In this document: positions 1 through 7,773 of the stretch, in pieces
How the letters are laid out: the number at the start of each line of letters is the position of its first letter
How positions within the stretch are numbered: the first letter of the stretch is position 1
Assembly: GCA_030610885.1 (NCBI GenBank)
Contig: JAUWQW010000012.1
Span: forward strand, 1-37,152
Direction of reading: 5' to 3'
Source of the DNA: Candidatus Aminicenantota bacterium
GTDB lineage: Bacteria > Acidobacteriota > Aminicenantia > UBA2199
DNA: 37,152 nt
Position numbers and translations under genes: made by a program
The notes under the pieces: model-generated
What the model was told of the DNA's origin: nothing
Databases searched by the model: none
The model's input: the letters and a program-made list of their open reading frames with translations, nothing else

Positions 1-39
1 CAGCATAAATAACCTCCTGACTTGTTGATCTGTCTTCAT
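1..39 (-). CDS. istA: IstA-like transposase, first 13 codons only
   Basis: On the minus strand an ATG at 39-37 starts a frame reading MKTDQQVRRLFML, which runs off the window. A strong Shine-Dalgarno, AAGGAG, lies on the minus strand at 50-45, five bases before the ATG. The peptide resembles the N-terminus of IS21-type IstA transposases, a DDE recombinase with an N-terminal helix-turn-helix. Only 13 residues are visible, so the call rests on this resemblance, the good ribosome-binding site and the adjacent repeated ends. Confidence 0.5.
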   Translation of the reverse strand, partial: MKTDQQVRRLFML

Positions 40-91
40 TCGAACTCCTTTTATTTTGAAGTCCAAATAGTCTAACAGACTTTTTACAAAT

Positions 92-132
92 CGGGAATTC
101 TAATTGTCGCTGAACGGGAATTCTAATTGTCG
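92..132. repeat. Two direct 18-bp repeats at the IS end
   Basis: CGGGAATTCTAATTGTCG occurs at 92-109 and again at 115-132, identical in all 18 positions and separated by CTGAA. Multiple terminal repeats of this kind serve as transposase binding sites in IS21-type elements; that role is inferred. Confidence 0.85.
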
Positions 133-136
133 TTCA

Positions 137-1126
137 TCAAATATCCTCGTTATCAAACTTTACTCTGTTTAAATCTTTTTCAATATTTATAATAAGTTTA
201 ATATCAGGCTTATTTAATTTCTTGAACGAATTTTTTAGGTCTTTTATAGATATTTCAATTATCATTGATATATTACTTTCAAAATATTTTATTTTTTGTC
301 TATGCTCTGTAAATAACATTAACTTTTTAATAATATCACTTGCACGTTTACTGCTTTTTTCAATTTTTTTATATCTATTGTAATGTTGGTCACCAGGTGT
401 ACATTTTATTAGACCCATTTGAGCATTTCCTATTATTATACTTAGTATATTGTTAAATTCATGTGAAATTCCAGCAGATAAGATCCCAATTGCTTCCATT
501 TTTCTTGATTCAATTAATTTTTTATTCTTCTCAACTATTTCTTTAGATTTTTCCTGTATGTCATTTTCAAGTTTTTTTCTGTATTCCCTTAAATCCGAAT
601 CTCTCTTTTTTCTATCAATTGCTTGCGCAAGGTTTCTTGAAACATAAGCAATTAATTCAACATCTTCCTTTGTATATTTAATCTCCTTATTATAGGTTTG
701 AACAACAAGTACACCATGAATTTTATTATGATATTCAAGAGGCGCACCTATCCATTCAAAGGAATCCGTACCAATAAGATCTACTTCTCCTTTTTCTATA
801 AGTTCTTTATGTCTTTTCCTATCTATTAGTTCTGTGGTCCTTTTCCTTCTAATATAATCTGTTAATCCTCCTTTTAATGATATAGGTCTGTTTATTGGGT
901 CTTTATCATGCTCATCTTTATAATAGGGAAGCAGATACATATAGTTTCCTTCATACATAGCAAGGTAGAAGTTATTCGCTTTTTCCTTGTCCATCAACTT
1001 TATTAATTCTTTATGAGAGGTTTTCACTAATTCCATAATAGGTTTATTGCTAAGGCTGACTTTGAATATATTAATCAGTGCATGTTGGAGTTTGGAATTT
1101 TCGATTATTTTATCTTTATTTACCAT
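137..1126 (-). pseudogene. Sensor histidine kinase, truncated before its ATPase domain
   Basis: The 329-residue frame has a GAF-like sensor domain (about 15-170), a charged coiled coil (171-208) and a HisKA dimerisation domain with the phospho-acceptor in GISHEFNNIL (His222). The protein stops at VKFDNEDI, just where histidine kinases normally enter the HATPase_c domain (the N-box, typically NLxxNA, follows within about ten residues). No N, G1 or G2 box is present. The stop (139-137) abuts the IS end, so the simplest reading is disruption by insertion. No transmembrane segment is seen, so it was probably a cytosolic GAF kinase. The start ATG has no Shine-Dalgarno, and no response regulator is adjacent. 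It could be expressed as a non-kinase fragment. Confidence 0.8.
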
Positions 1127-1146
1127 ATTTTAATTTTATAAAATAA

Positions 1147-1175
1147 TTTATATTAAGTAAATAGGTTTTATACAA
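1147..1175 (-). promoter_or_regulatory. Possible promoter of the truncated histidine kinase
   Basis: On the minus strand TTGTAT (1175-1170) is followed after 17 bases by TATAAA (1152-1147), about 20 bases before the ATG. Such matches are frequent in AT-rich DNA, so support is modest. Confidence 0.35.
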
Positions 1176-1178
1176 AAT

Positions 1179-1207
1179 TTGAAATTGTAATGGATTTAAC
1201 TTATAAT
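1179..1207 (+). promoter_or_regulatory. Sigma-70-type promoter for the lolB-ispE-prs block
   Basis: TTGAAA at 1179-1184, a 17-base spacer and a perfect TATAAT at 1202-1207. It sits about 30 bases upstream of the first gene of a long co-directional run, which it probably drives. Confidence 0.65.
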
Positions 1208-1239
1208 TTTGTTTCTTAATTGAATTGAGGTTTTTTGAA

Positions 1240-1839
1240 TTGAAATTATCAAATAGAAAATTCATAGGTATTTTAATCTTTGCTTTATTAACTTTTCAAT
1301 ACTGTTCTTCTTTTAGATATGATGTAACTCCTGATACAGAAGATTTTCAATATAGTAGAGTAAAGATGAAAGTGTATTATAAAAATGGAAAGAACAAACA
1401 GAGCGGAAAAGTATTACTGAAATATGATGATAATAGAACAAAAATGTTATTCTTATCACCTTTCAATCAAGTTTTACTTGAATTAATTATGAGTGGAGAG
1501 AATCTTTTGTTAATTAATTCTAAGAGTAAAAAGTATTGGAAAGGAGATTTTAAATCTTTTTTGAAAATTGTGTGGAATATAGATCTGGAATTTGAACAAT
1601 TGAAACTATTATTATTAGAAGGGATTGAACCCAAAAATATAGGTGATGAGCATTTAAAATTCAATATTGAAAAAAACAAAGATTCAGCAAAACCTAAAAT
1701 TATTAAAATCACAAATGAAGATATTTTTATAAAGTTAAAAGTTATAAGTAAAAAGGTCAGGAAAGGGAAATTAAATTTTAATAAAGATTTATCAAACCTG
1801 CAGAAAAGTGATATTAATGATGTGTTAAGAAATGATTGA
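1240..1839 (+). CDS. LolB-like outer-membrane lipoprotein
   Basis: A protein of about 199 residues with a basic start (KLSNRK), a hydrophobic segment (FIGILIFALLTF) and then Cys21-Ser-Ser, which looks like a lipoprotein signal. Tyr at -1 is unusual for a lipobox, so lipidation is likely but not certain. The rest alternates beta-rich and charged segments, as in LolB-like or DUF4292-like folds that bind lipoproteins or lipids at the outer membrane. The assignment relies heavily on position: lolB precedes ispE and prs in gammaproteobacteria. A TTG at 1240 is preferred over the one at 1225 because GAGG (1227-1230) lies nine bases upstream of it. It overlaps ispE by 8 nt, so the two are translationally coupled. 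Confidence 0.55.
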   Translation: MKLSNRKFIGILIFALLTFQYCSSFRYDVTPDTEDFQYSRVKMKVYYKNGKNKQSGKVLLKYDDNRTKMLFLSPFNQVLLELIMSGENLLLINSKSKKYWKGDFKSFLKIVWNIDLEFEQLKLLLLEGIEPKNIGDEHLKFNIEKNKDSAKPKIIKITNEDIFIKLKVISKKVRKGKLNFNKDLSNLQKSDINDVLRND

Positions 1840-2752
1840 ATTAAAATCTTTTGCAAAGATTAACCTGGGGCTAGAGATATATGGAAAAAGAGAAGATGGA
1901 TATCATAATCTCAGGACAATTTTTCAGACTATAAATATTTTTGATACAATAAAAATAAAATATAAGAATTGTGAAGGAATTAATTTAAATGGCACAGATC
2001 CATCAATTGGATGGAAAGAGGATAATTCAATTTTTAAGGCTTTTAAAATAGTTAAAAGAAATTATGGTTTAAAATGTGGTTTTGAAATATTTGTAGAAAA
2101 GAAAATCCCACCAGGCTCAGGGCTTGGGGGAGGTAGTAGTAATGCAGCGGTTTTTCTTCTATTTTTAAATGAATATTTTAAGCTTGATTTATCTTTAAAA
2201 GATTTGATTAAAATTGGTAAAGAGATTGGAGCTGATGTGCCATTTTTTTTGGTTGGAGGGACTATTCTTGCTGAAGGGATTGGAGAAGAGCTTTTTTTAT
2301 TGGATGATATTGAAGAAAGATTTATCGGGGTTGTTATTCCTGATATAAAAGTCTCTACCAGTTCAATTTTTTCTAAGTTTAGCTTGACATCTACTCAGTT
2401 TGAAAGTAAAATTAATATCTTTTGCAAATCAGAAAACTTTGCTGTATTGGAGAATAATCTTGAAAAAGTTACATTTCGATTATTTCCAGAAATAAAGAGA
2501 ATAAAGAATAAGATGTTAAGTTTAGGATGTGAATTTGTTTTGATGAGTGGATCAGGTAGTTCTGTTTATTGTTTGCTAAATGATAAGAATATTTCTGATT
2601 TAAAAAGGGAATTTCCCAATATGATTATTACTAAGAATATTAGTAGAGATTATTATTTAAAAAATATTGGGGCGTGGCCAAGCGGTAAGGCACCGGTTTT
2701 TGGAGCCGGTATTCGGAGGTTCGAATCCTCCCGCCCCAGAGGTTTGAAATGA
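1832..2752 (+). CDS. ispE: 4-diphosphocytidyl-2-C-methyl-D-erythritol kinase
   Basis: IspE phosphorylates CDP-methylerythritol with ATP in the MEP pathway of isoprenoid synthesis (cytosol). GHMP-kinase motifs are intact: AKINLGLEI at the N-terminus with Lys9, the ATP loop PPGSGLGGGSSNAA (about 93-106), GADVPFF with the likely catalytic Asp135, and the C-terminal MSGSGSS. The kinase fold ends near residue 278, a normal family length. However, no stop occurs before the tRNA-Gln gene at 2668, and the frame runs through the whole tRNA, adding about 28 residues encoded by it, and stops at 2750-2752. The last bases overlap the prs ATG as ATGA. The tail is probably non-functional, or lost when the transcript is cut to release the tRNA. 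Confidence 0.93.
   Translation: MIELKSFAKINLGLEIYGKREDGYHNLRTIFQTINIFDTIKIKYKNCEGINLNGTDPSIGWKEDNSIFKAFKIVKRNYGLKCGFEIFVEKKIPPGSGLGGGSSNAAVFLLFLNEYFKLDLSLKDLIKIGKEIGADVPFFLVGGTILAEGIGEELFLLDDIEERFIGVVIPDIKVSTSSIFSKFSLTSTQFESKINIFCKSENFAVLENNLEKVTFRLFPEIKRIKNKMLSLGCEFVLMSGSGSSVYCLLNDKNISDLKREFPNMIITKNISRDYYLKNIGAWPSGKAPVFGAGIRRFESSRPRGLK
2668..2739 (+). tRNA. tRNA-Gln (anticodon TTG)
   Basis: A cloverleaf can be folded by eye. The acceptor stem is TGGGGCG with CGCCCCA and discriminator G at 2739. The D-arm contains AGCGGTAAGG. The anticodon arm is CCGGT/GCCGG with loop TTTTGGA (anticodon TTG), and the T-arm is GGAGG/CCTCC around TTCGAAT. The terminal U1-A72 pair is typical of bacterial tRNA-Gln. 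CCA is not encoded. The gene lies entirely inside the ispE reading frame, between ispE and prs, the same position as in some gammaproteobacteria. Confidence 0.95.
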
Positions 2753-3693
2753 AGGATAATAAATACTTAATTTTTGCTGGTTCATCGAATTTAAAGCTGG
2801 CTTCAGATATTGTTAAATATTTAGGGAAGGAGCTAGGTGAATGCAGTCTTGGGACCTTTTCAGATGGAGAGATAAGGTTTCAAAGCTGGGAAAATGTGCG
2901 TGGTGCAGATGTTTTTATAATTCAATCTCTTTCTGAGGATATCAATTTTCATATAATGGAGTTATTATTAATGGCAGATGCATTTAAAAGGGCTTCTGCA
3001 AGACGAATAACTGCTGTGATCCCTTATTATGCTTATGCAAGGCAAGATAGAAAAGATAGGCCTCGTGTTCCGATTTCAGCAAGACTTTTAGCAGATCTTT
3101 TAGAAACAGCAGGCTTTTCTAGAATACTTACTATTGATCTGCATGCAAACCAAATTCAGGGATTTTTTAATGTTCCGGTTGATAATTTAATGGCCCTTCC
3201 AATATTTGTCTCATATTTTAAGAAATTAAGTTTGAAAGATTTGGTTATTGTTTCTCCTGATGCAGGAGGAGTTGAAAGAGCAAGAATGTTTTCAAAAAAG
3301 ATTCATGCAGGTCTTGCAATAGGGGATAAAAGAAGAAAAAAAACAAATGTTGCAGAAATCATGCATATAATAGGTGATGTGAAAGATAGGGATGTAATTA
3401 TTGTTGATGATATTATTGATACTGCAGGAACTTTATACGAAACAATAAAAGCTCTAAAGAAAAATGGAGCAAAAAGTATCTATGCTCTTTGCACACATGG
3501 CATTTTTTCTGGTAGAGCTATTGAAAGAATTGAAAGCTCTCCTGTTAAAAAAATATTTATTTCTGATACTATCCCATTAAAGAATGATAAATTGAAATGT
3601 AAAAAAATAGAGGTTTTGTCAATTTCAAAGTTATTTGCTAAAGCTATTGATAGTATACATAATGAGACTTCAGTGTCAAAACTGTTTTTATAA
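2749..3693 (+). CDS. prs: Ribose-phosphate pyrophosphokinase (PRPP synthase)
   Basis: This cytosolic enzyme makes phosphoribosyl pyrophosphate from ribose 5-phosphate and ATP, feeding nucleotide, His and Trp synthesis. At 314 residues it is the normal class I length. Visible signatures are FSDGEIRFQ, the catalytic flexible loop YYAYARQDRKDRPR (about 93-106), the metal/ATP site IDLHANQIQGFF (129-140) and the PRPP loop VIIVDDIIDTAGT (216-228). Its ATG overlaps the ispE stop by four bases. The order ispE-tRNA-Gln-prs-rplY follows a known conserved cluster, but pth, usually next, is absent. Confidence 0.97.
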   Translation: MKDNKYLIFAGSSNLKLASDIVKYLGKELGECSLGTFSDGEIRFQSWENVRGADVFIIQSLSEDINFHIMELLLMADAFKRASARRITAVIPYYAYARQDRKDRPRVPISARLLADLLETAGFSRILTIDLHANQIQGFFNVPVDNLMALPIFVSYFKKLSLKDLVIVSPDAGGVERARMFSKKIHAGLAIGDKRRKKTNVAEIMHIIGDVKDRDVIIVDDIIDTAGTLYETIKALKKNGAKSIYALCTHGIFSGRAIERIESSPVKKIFISDTIPLKNDKLKCKKIEVLSISKLFAKAIDSIHNETSVSKLFL

Positions 3694-3705
3694 GAGAGGT
3701 GAAAA

Positions 3706-4386
3706 ATGAAAGGCATTATAAAGATTAATGCAAAATCAAGAGAAGAAGTTGGGAAAAAAATTGCTAAAAAAATTAGAAAAGAGGGTGAAATACCAGCAAT
3801 TATTTATGGTGGCGGTATTGAATCAATACCAATAACAATGAAATTGGATGATATTAAGGAAATATTAAAATCTAAAAAAGGTGAGAACACAATTCTTAAG
3901 ATTACCAGGGATAAAAAAATCGTTGATGCAATGCTTAAGGATCTTCAATATGATTACTTATCTGATAACATAATTCATGCAGATTTTATTAGAATAAACA
4001 TGGAGAAACTAATTGAAGTAGATATACCTATTGTTATTAAGGGTGAATCAATTGGAGTAAATGTGGAAGGAGGAATTTTTGATTTTGTCACAAGAGAATT
4101 AAGAATCAGGAGCCTTCCTGCTGATATTCCAAAAGAAATTGAAGTTGACATTAGTGATCTTCATATTGGTCATTCAATAAAGGTTGGAAATATAAAGGTT
4201 GGTGAAGGAATAGCGTTATTTAGTGATCCTGATACTGTTATTTGCTCTGTTTCTACAAAGGTAGCGGAAAAGGAAGAAGTTGTCGAGGAAGAAGTAGAAG
4301 AGGTTGTTGAAGAAGAGGTTGCTGGAGAGGAGGCTGGGAAAGAAGAAGGAAAAGAAATTAAAAAAGAAGAAAAAAAATGGGAATAG
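3706..4386 (+). CDS. rplY: Large ribosomal subunit protein bL25, Ctc type
   Basis: A 226-residue protein of the long L25/TL5/Ctc form, which binds 5S rRNA in the 50S subunit. The N-terminal L25 domain (about 1-95) includes the typical KIRKEGEIPAIIYGGG segment. A second beta domain (about 100-185) contains IEVDISDLHIGHSIKVGNI. The C-terminal 35 residues are almost wholly Glu/Lys/Val, a low-complexity acidic tail common in the Ctc form. Good ribosome-binding site GAGAGGTGAAAA before the ATG. It lies 12 bases after prs and is probably cotranscribed with it. Confidence 0.95.
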   Translation: MKGIIKINAKSREEVGKKIAKKIRKEGEIPAIIYGGGIESIPITMKLDDIKEILKSKKGENTILKITRDKKIVDAMLKDLQYDYLSDNIIHADFIRINMEKLIEVDIPIVIKGESIGVNVEGGIFDFVTRELRIRSLPADIPKEIEVDISDLHIGHSIKVGNIKVGEGIALFSDPDTVICSVSTKVAEKEEVVEEEVEEVVEEEVAGEEAGKEEGKEIKKEEKKWE

Positions 4387-4439
4387 AATAAATTTAATAT
4401 GAAGATAAATATCTCTTATAAGGGATCTAAAGACTTCTT

Positions 4440-4455
4440 GCTCCTTTAAAGGGGC
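4440..4455 (+). promoter_or_regulatory. Small hairpin in the rpsF leader
   Basis: GCTCC TTTAAA GGGGC can form a five-pair stem (one G-U) with a six-base loop, about 20 bases before the rpsF start and just ahead of its AAGGAGG ribosome-binding site. rpsF leaders in many bacteria carry an S6:S18-binding autoregulatory element. I do not see enough of that consensus to assert it, so this is a candidate translational-control site only. Confidence 0.3.
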
Positions 4456-4476
4456 TAGTAACCATAAGGAGGTACT

Positions 4477-4905
4477 ATGAAAAGAAAGTACGAAATTGGA
4501 TTTTTATTAAATCCTGAATCATCAGATGAAGAAGTAAAAAAAATCATGGATTCTGTTATTGGAATTATTGAAAATGCTAAAGGTAAAGTTGAGAACATTG
4601 ACGAATGGGGAAGAAGAAAATTGGCATATCCTATTCAAAAACATAATGAAGGTATTTATACTTTTATTAATACTGAAGTAGAAGGCAAGGCAATGGCTGA
4701 AGTTGAGAGACGATTAAAACTAAGTGAGCGAGTCATAAGATTTATTGTTTTTAGGCTTGATGATAAGCTCAAAAAAGCTAATAGGTTAACAAAAAAATGG
4801 CATAAATCAGAAAAGATCGCGAAAAAAACTAAAGAGGTTATAGAAGAGACTGACTTAGATGAAAAATTTCTTGATAAAAAGGGGGATGAAAATGAAGAAT
4901 TATAG
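4477..4905 (+). CDS. rpsF: Small ribosomal subunit protein bS6
   Basis: S6 (142 residues) sits on the 30S platform and pairs with S18. Family features are the YEIGFLLNPESSDEEV start, IDEWGRRKLAYPIQKHNEGIY and the RLKLSERVIRFIVFRLDD segment. The last 40 residues form a charged lysine/glutamate tail, longer than in many species. Strong AAGGAGG ribosome-binding site. It starts the conserved rpsF-rpsR-rplI-dnaB run and overlaps rpsR by 14 nt. Confidence 0.96.
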   Translation: MKRKYEIGFLLNPESSDEEVKKIMDSVIGIIENAKGKVENIDEWGRRKLAYPIQKHNEGIYTFINTEVEGKAMAEVERRLKLSERVIRFIVFRLDDKLKKANRLTKKWHKSEKIAKKTKEVIEETDLDEKFLDKKGDENEEL

Positions 4906-5161
4906 GGGTTCTACAGACAGTAAGCAGAATAAAAAATATTATTTTAATAAAAAAAAATATTGCCTGTTTTGTAAAGATAAAGTAAAATTAATTGACTATA
5001 AAAATTATAGAATTTTGCAAAAATTCACATTAGAAACAGGAAAGATTATGCCTGGAAGAGTAAGCGGTGTATGTGGTTATCACCAGAAGCAATTAACTAA
5101 AGCAATAAAGAGAGCAAGACATATGGCATTGTTAAAGTTTGTAGAACCTAAGAGGGATTAA
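4892..5161 (+). CDS. rpsR: Small ribosomal subunit protein bS18, zinc-binding form
   Basis: S18 (89 residues from this start) binds 16S rRNA together with S6. It contains YCLFCKDKV and a later CGYHQKQL, giving a CxxC plus C/H set that fits the zinc-binding (C+) version of S18, and the typical IKRARHMALLKFV C-terminus. The ATG at 4892 is preferred over in-frame ATGs at 4859 and 4886 because AGGGGG (4880-4885) is six bases upstream. The start lies inside the end of rpsF. Confidence 0.94.
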   Translation: MKNYRGSTDSKQNKKYYFNKKKYCLFCKDKVKLIDYKNYRILQKFTLETGKIMPGRVSGVCGYHQKQLTKAIKRARHMALLKFVEPKRD

Positions 5162-5162
5162 A

Positions 5163-5630
5163 ATGAAAGTTATATTAAATTCAGATATTGAACATTTAGG
5201 AAATGTTGGTGATATTATTGAAGTAAAGTCAGGGTATGCAAGAAATTATTTGTTTCCAAAGAAATTGGCACTTTGTTTAAGTAAACACAATTTGGATATT
5301 ACAAAAATTAAAAAAAGTAAGATCCAGAAAAAATTGGAACTTGAGAAGATGTCTGCAATTGAGCAAAAGCAGAAACTTGAAGAGATTAAACTTACATTTG
5401 AAAAGAAATCGGGCGAGAAAGGTATTCTTTTTGGTTCAGTCGGAGTTTCAGATATTGAAAAGAAGCTAAAAGATATAGGAATTGATGTTGATAGGAAAAG
5501 ATATCACATGGAAGAGCCTATTAAAAAAGTTGGTAATTATACGTGTAAATTAAGATTATTCGATGGTATTGAAGCAGAGCTAAAGATAGAGGTAAAGGCT
5601 GAAGGAGAAGAAGAATTGGATAAAAAGTGA
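5163..5630 (+). CDS. rplI: Large ribosomal subunit protein bL9
   Basis: L9 (155 residues) binds 23S rRNA at the base of the L1 stalk. The N-terminal domain shows GDIIEVKSGYARNYLFPK, the L9 signature. A long charged helix (about 45-80) connects to the C-terminal domain containing GILFGSVGVSDIEKKL. Length and layout are normal. It starts two bases after the rpsR stop region and its stop overlaps the dnaB start as GTGA. Confidence 0.96.
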   Translation: MKVILNSDIEHLGNVGDIIEVKSGYARNYLFPKKLALCLSKHNLDITKIKKSKIQKKLELEKMSAIEQKQKLEEIKLTFEKKSGEKGILFGSVGVSDIEKKLKDIGIDVDRKRYHMEEPIKKVGNYTCKLRLFDGIEAELKIEVKAEGEEELDKK

Positions 5631-7006
5631 ATACAACTTCTGATTTCAATTTAGTACTACCAAGTGATGAATTTGCTGAAAGGGCTTTATTAGGCTCTAT
5701 GCTAATTGATAATAGATACACAAATGAAGTTTTTTCTGATCTTAGTTCTGAGGATTTTTATAGTGCTTCCAACAAGAAAATTGCATCTGCAATATCCTAT
5801 TTAGTTAATAAGGGAAAACATATAGATATTATAACTATTTCAGAATATCTAAAAAAAAAGAAAGAATTAAAATTTGTAGGAGGTTATGATTATATAAATT
5901 CCTTGACTGATGGAATACCTCAAAACCTGAATATCTCGGAATATATAAAAATAGTTAAGGATCGTTCTTCATTGAGAAAAATAATTATAACTTCAATGGG
6001 GGTTATTCAAAAGGGTGTAGAAAACAAAACAGAAACCGAAAATATTTTAAATGAACTTCAGGAAGATATAATAAAAATTTCTGAAAGTAGTATAAAGAGG
6101 GGGTTCTTATCTTCTGGCGAGTTGATTCAAGGAACATTAGATGAGGTTGAAAGCATTCAGAAGATAGGAGAAAGTGAGGGACTAAAAACTGGTTTTTCCG
6201 AACTGGATAACATTACTTCTGGCTTTCAAAAGGGGGAACTGATTGTTATTGCTGCCAGACCTTCTATGGGAAAAACTGCTCTTGCATTAAATATTGCTTC
6301 GAAAATGGCTACTGACACTGGAAAATCAGTTGGTTTTTTTTCAATAGAGATGTCCAAAATTCAAATTATGATGAGATTACTTGCTCTTGAAACAAAAATC
6401 AGTATTAGTGCTTTAAGAACAGGTAAACCCCATCTAAATCAAAAAGAGTGGAATGATCTTGAACTAGCAGCCAGCCAGCTAAAAAAAGCAAACCTTTTTA
6501 TTGATGATTCTGCCTCTCTTTCAATTATTGAAATGAAAACAAAAGCAAGAAGATTAAAAAATGAGAGAAATTTGGATATTATTTTTGTAGATTACCTTCA
6601 ATTAATGAAAGTAACGGGTGATTTGATAAGGAGAAATGATTCAAGAGCACAAGAGGTAGCTATGATAACAGCATCTCTGAAAGAGATGGCAAAAGAGCTT
6701 GAGATTCCTGTTGTTGCTCTTGCTCAACTAAATAGAGGCCCTGAGCAAAGAGGAACTAGAAGGGAAGGTGGAATGAAATACCAGCTCTCTGATTTAAAAG
6801 AGAGTGGAGCTATTGAACAAGATGCAGATGTGGTTATGTTCCTTCATAGAGATGAGCAGAATGATAAAGACACTGAACGAAAAGGAGAGGCTGATTTAAT
6901 TATTGCAATACAGAGAAACGGACCAACAGGTAGAATAGTTTTAGCATTTATTGATAAATGTACAAAATTTGTTAATATTGATTTCAGGGATAAAGATTAT
7001 CTATGA
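5627..7006 (+). CDS. dnaB: Replicative DNA helicase DnaB
   Basis: The hexameric 5'-3' replication-fork helicase. The N-terminal domain (about 10-110, ERALLGSMLID) is followed by a linker and a RecA-like ATPase with Walker A ARPSMGKT (about 210-217), Walker B IIFVDYLQLM, the AQLNR motif and DLKESGAIEQDADVV near the C-terminus. At 459 residues it is normal, with no intein. It starts at GTG 5627, overlapping the rplI stop by four bases; the ribosome-binding site is weak, so translation is probably coupled to rplI. It in turn overlaps mlaE by ATGA. Confidence 0.97.
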   Translation: MNTTSDFNLVLPSDEFAERALLGSMLIDNRYTNEVFSDLSSEDFYSASNKKIASAISYLVNKGKHIDIITISEYLKKKKELKFVGGYDYINSLTDGIPQNLNISEYIKIVKDRSSLRKIIITSMGVIQKGVENKTETENILNELQEDIIKISESSIKRGFLSSGELIQGTLDEVESIQKIGESEGLKTGFSELDNITSGFQKGELIVIAARPSMGKTALALNIASKMATDTGKSVGFFSIEMSKIQIMMRLLALETKISISALRTGKPHLNQKEWNDLELAASQLKKANLFIDDSASLSIIEMKTKARRLKNERNLDIIFVDYLQLMKVTGDLIRRNDSRAQEVAMITASLKEMAKELEIPVVALAQLNRGPEQRGTRREGGMKYQLSDLKESGAIEQDADVVMFLHRDEQNDKDTERKGEADLIIAIQRNGPTGRIVLAFIDKCTKFVNIDFRDKDYL

Positions 7007-7773
7007 TAAGATTTAAAAGATCACTTGAGTCATTTGCTTCCAATGTTGGTGAAATTATTGTTCTTATGTTTAAATCTTTTTTTTTTATATTTCAAAAACC
7101 TTTCAATTTAAGGCGAATAGTTAATCATATATATATTGATGGTGTAAAATCTATGCCGGTTGTTTTATTAACAGCTGTTTTCACAGGAGGTGTTCTTACT
7201 TTACAGAGTTTTTTCGCTTTAAATAGGTTAGGGTATGAAGTTTTTACTGGATCACTCGTTGGAGTTTCTTTAACAAAAGAATTAATCCCTGTTTTAACTG
7301 GTTTAATGATTTCAGGAAGAGTGGGTGCTTCGTATAGCGCAGAAATTGGGACAATGAAGGTTTCTGAGCAGATTGATGCACTTTTTACTTTTGGTGTGAA
7401 TCCAATAAAGTATCTGATTAGCCCTAGAGTAGTTGCACTTATGATCATGCTTCCTATGCTAACTTTGTTTGGTGATTTTATTGGTATTTTTAGTGGAAGA
7501 ATAGTTGCAGATGTTGTATGCAGACAAAATCCTGTATTATTTGAACATCAGTTGCTTGCTAGCCTTGAATTCTGGGATGTGGTTTCAGGTTTGATAAAAT
7601 CCGTTTTTTTTGGCCTTACAATCGCTGTTATTGGTAGTTATTTTGGTCTTAAAACAGAGGGCGGAGCAGAAGGAGTTGGAAGATCAACAACTATGGCAGT
7701 TGTTGTTGCTTCAATTATAATTCTGGTTTCTGATTTCTTCTGGAGTAAGATATTACCTTTTACTTTAAGATGA
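7003..7773 (+). CDS. mlaE: MlaE-type permease of a phospholipid ABC transporter
   Basis: Inner-membrane permease (256 residues) that, with MlaF and MlaD, moves phospholipid between inner and outer membranes. It has about five hydrophobic segments and the MlaE signature region SGRVGASYSAEIGTMKVSEQIDAL (about 105-128). An N-terminal amphipathic stretch precedes the first membrane helix. Overlaps dnaB by 4 nt and mlaF by 4 nt. Linkage to dnaB is unusual compared with model species. Confidence 0.92.
   Translation: MIRFKRSLESFASNVGEIIVLMFKSFFFIFQKPFNLRRIVNHIYIDGVKSMPVVLLTAVFTGGVLTLQSFFALNRLGYEVFTGSLVGVSLTKELIPVLTGLMISGRVGASYSAEIGTMKVSEQIDALFTFGVNPIKYLISPRVVALMIMLPMLTLFGDFIGIFSGRIVADVVCRQNPVLFEHQLLASLEFWDVVSGLIKSVFFGLTIAVIGSYFGLKTEGGAEGVGRSTTMAVVVASIIILVSDFFWSKILPFTLR

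Larger units (their letters stand above)
1..136 (-). mobile_element. End of an IS21-family-like insertion sequence (partial)
   Basis: This is the terminal part of an insertion sequence that continues off the left edge. Two exact 18-bp copies of CGGGAATTCTAATTGTCG lie at 92-109 and 115-132, and a transposase start (1-39, minus) reads away from them. Repeated end sequences outside istA are typical of IS21-family elements. The outer boundary is probably near 131-139, where the histidine-kinase frame breaks off. The other end and any target-site duplication are outside the window, so family and boundary are inferred. Confidence 0.6.

Noticed and set aside
4381-4476. A pth gene expected after rplY
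   Set aside because: Only 90 bases separate rplY from rpsF, and no peptidyl-tRNA hydrolase frame is present on either strand.
5627-7006. Possible intein in dnaB
   Set aside because: The protein is 459 residues with contiguous Walker A, Walker B and C-terminal motifs, leaving no room for an insertion.
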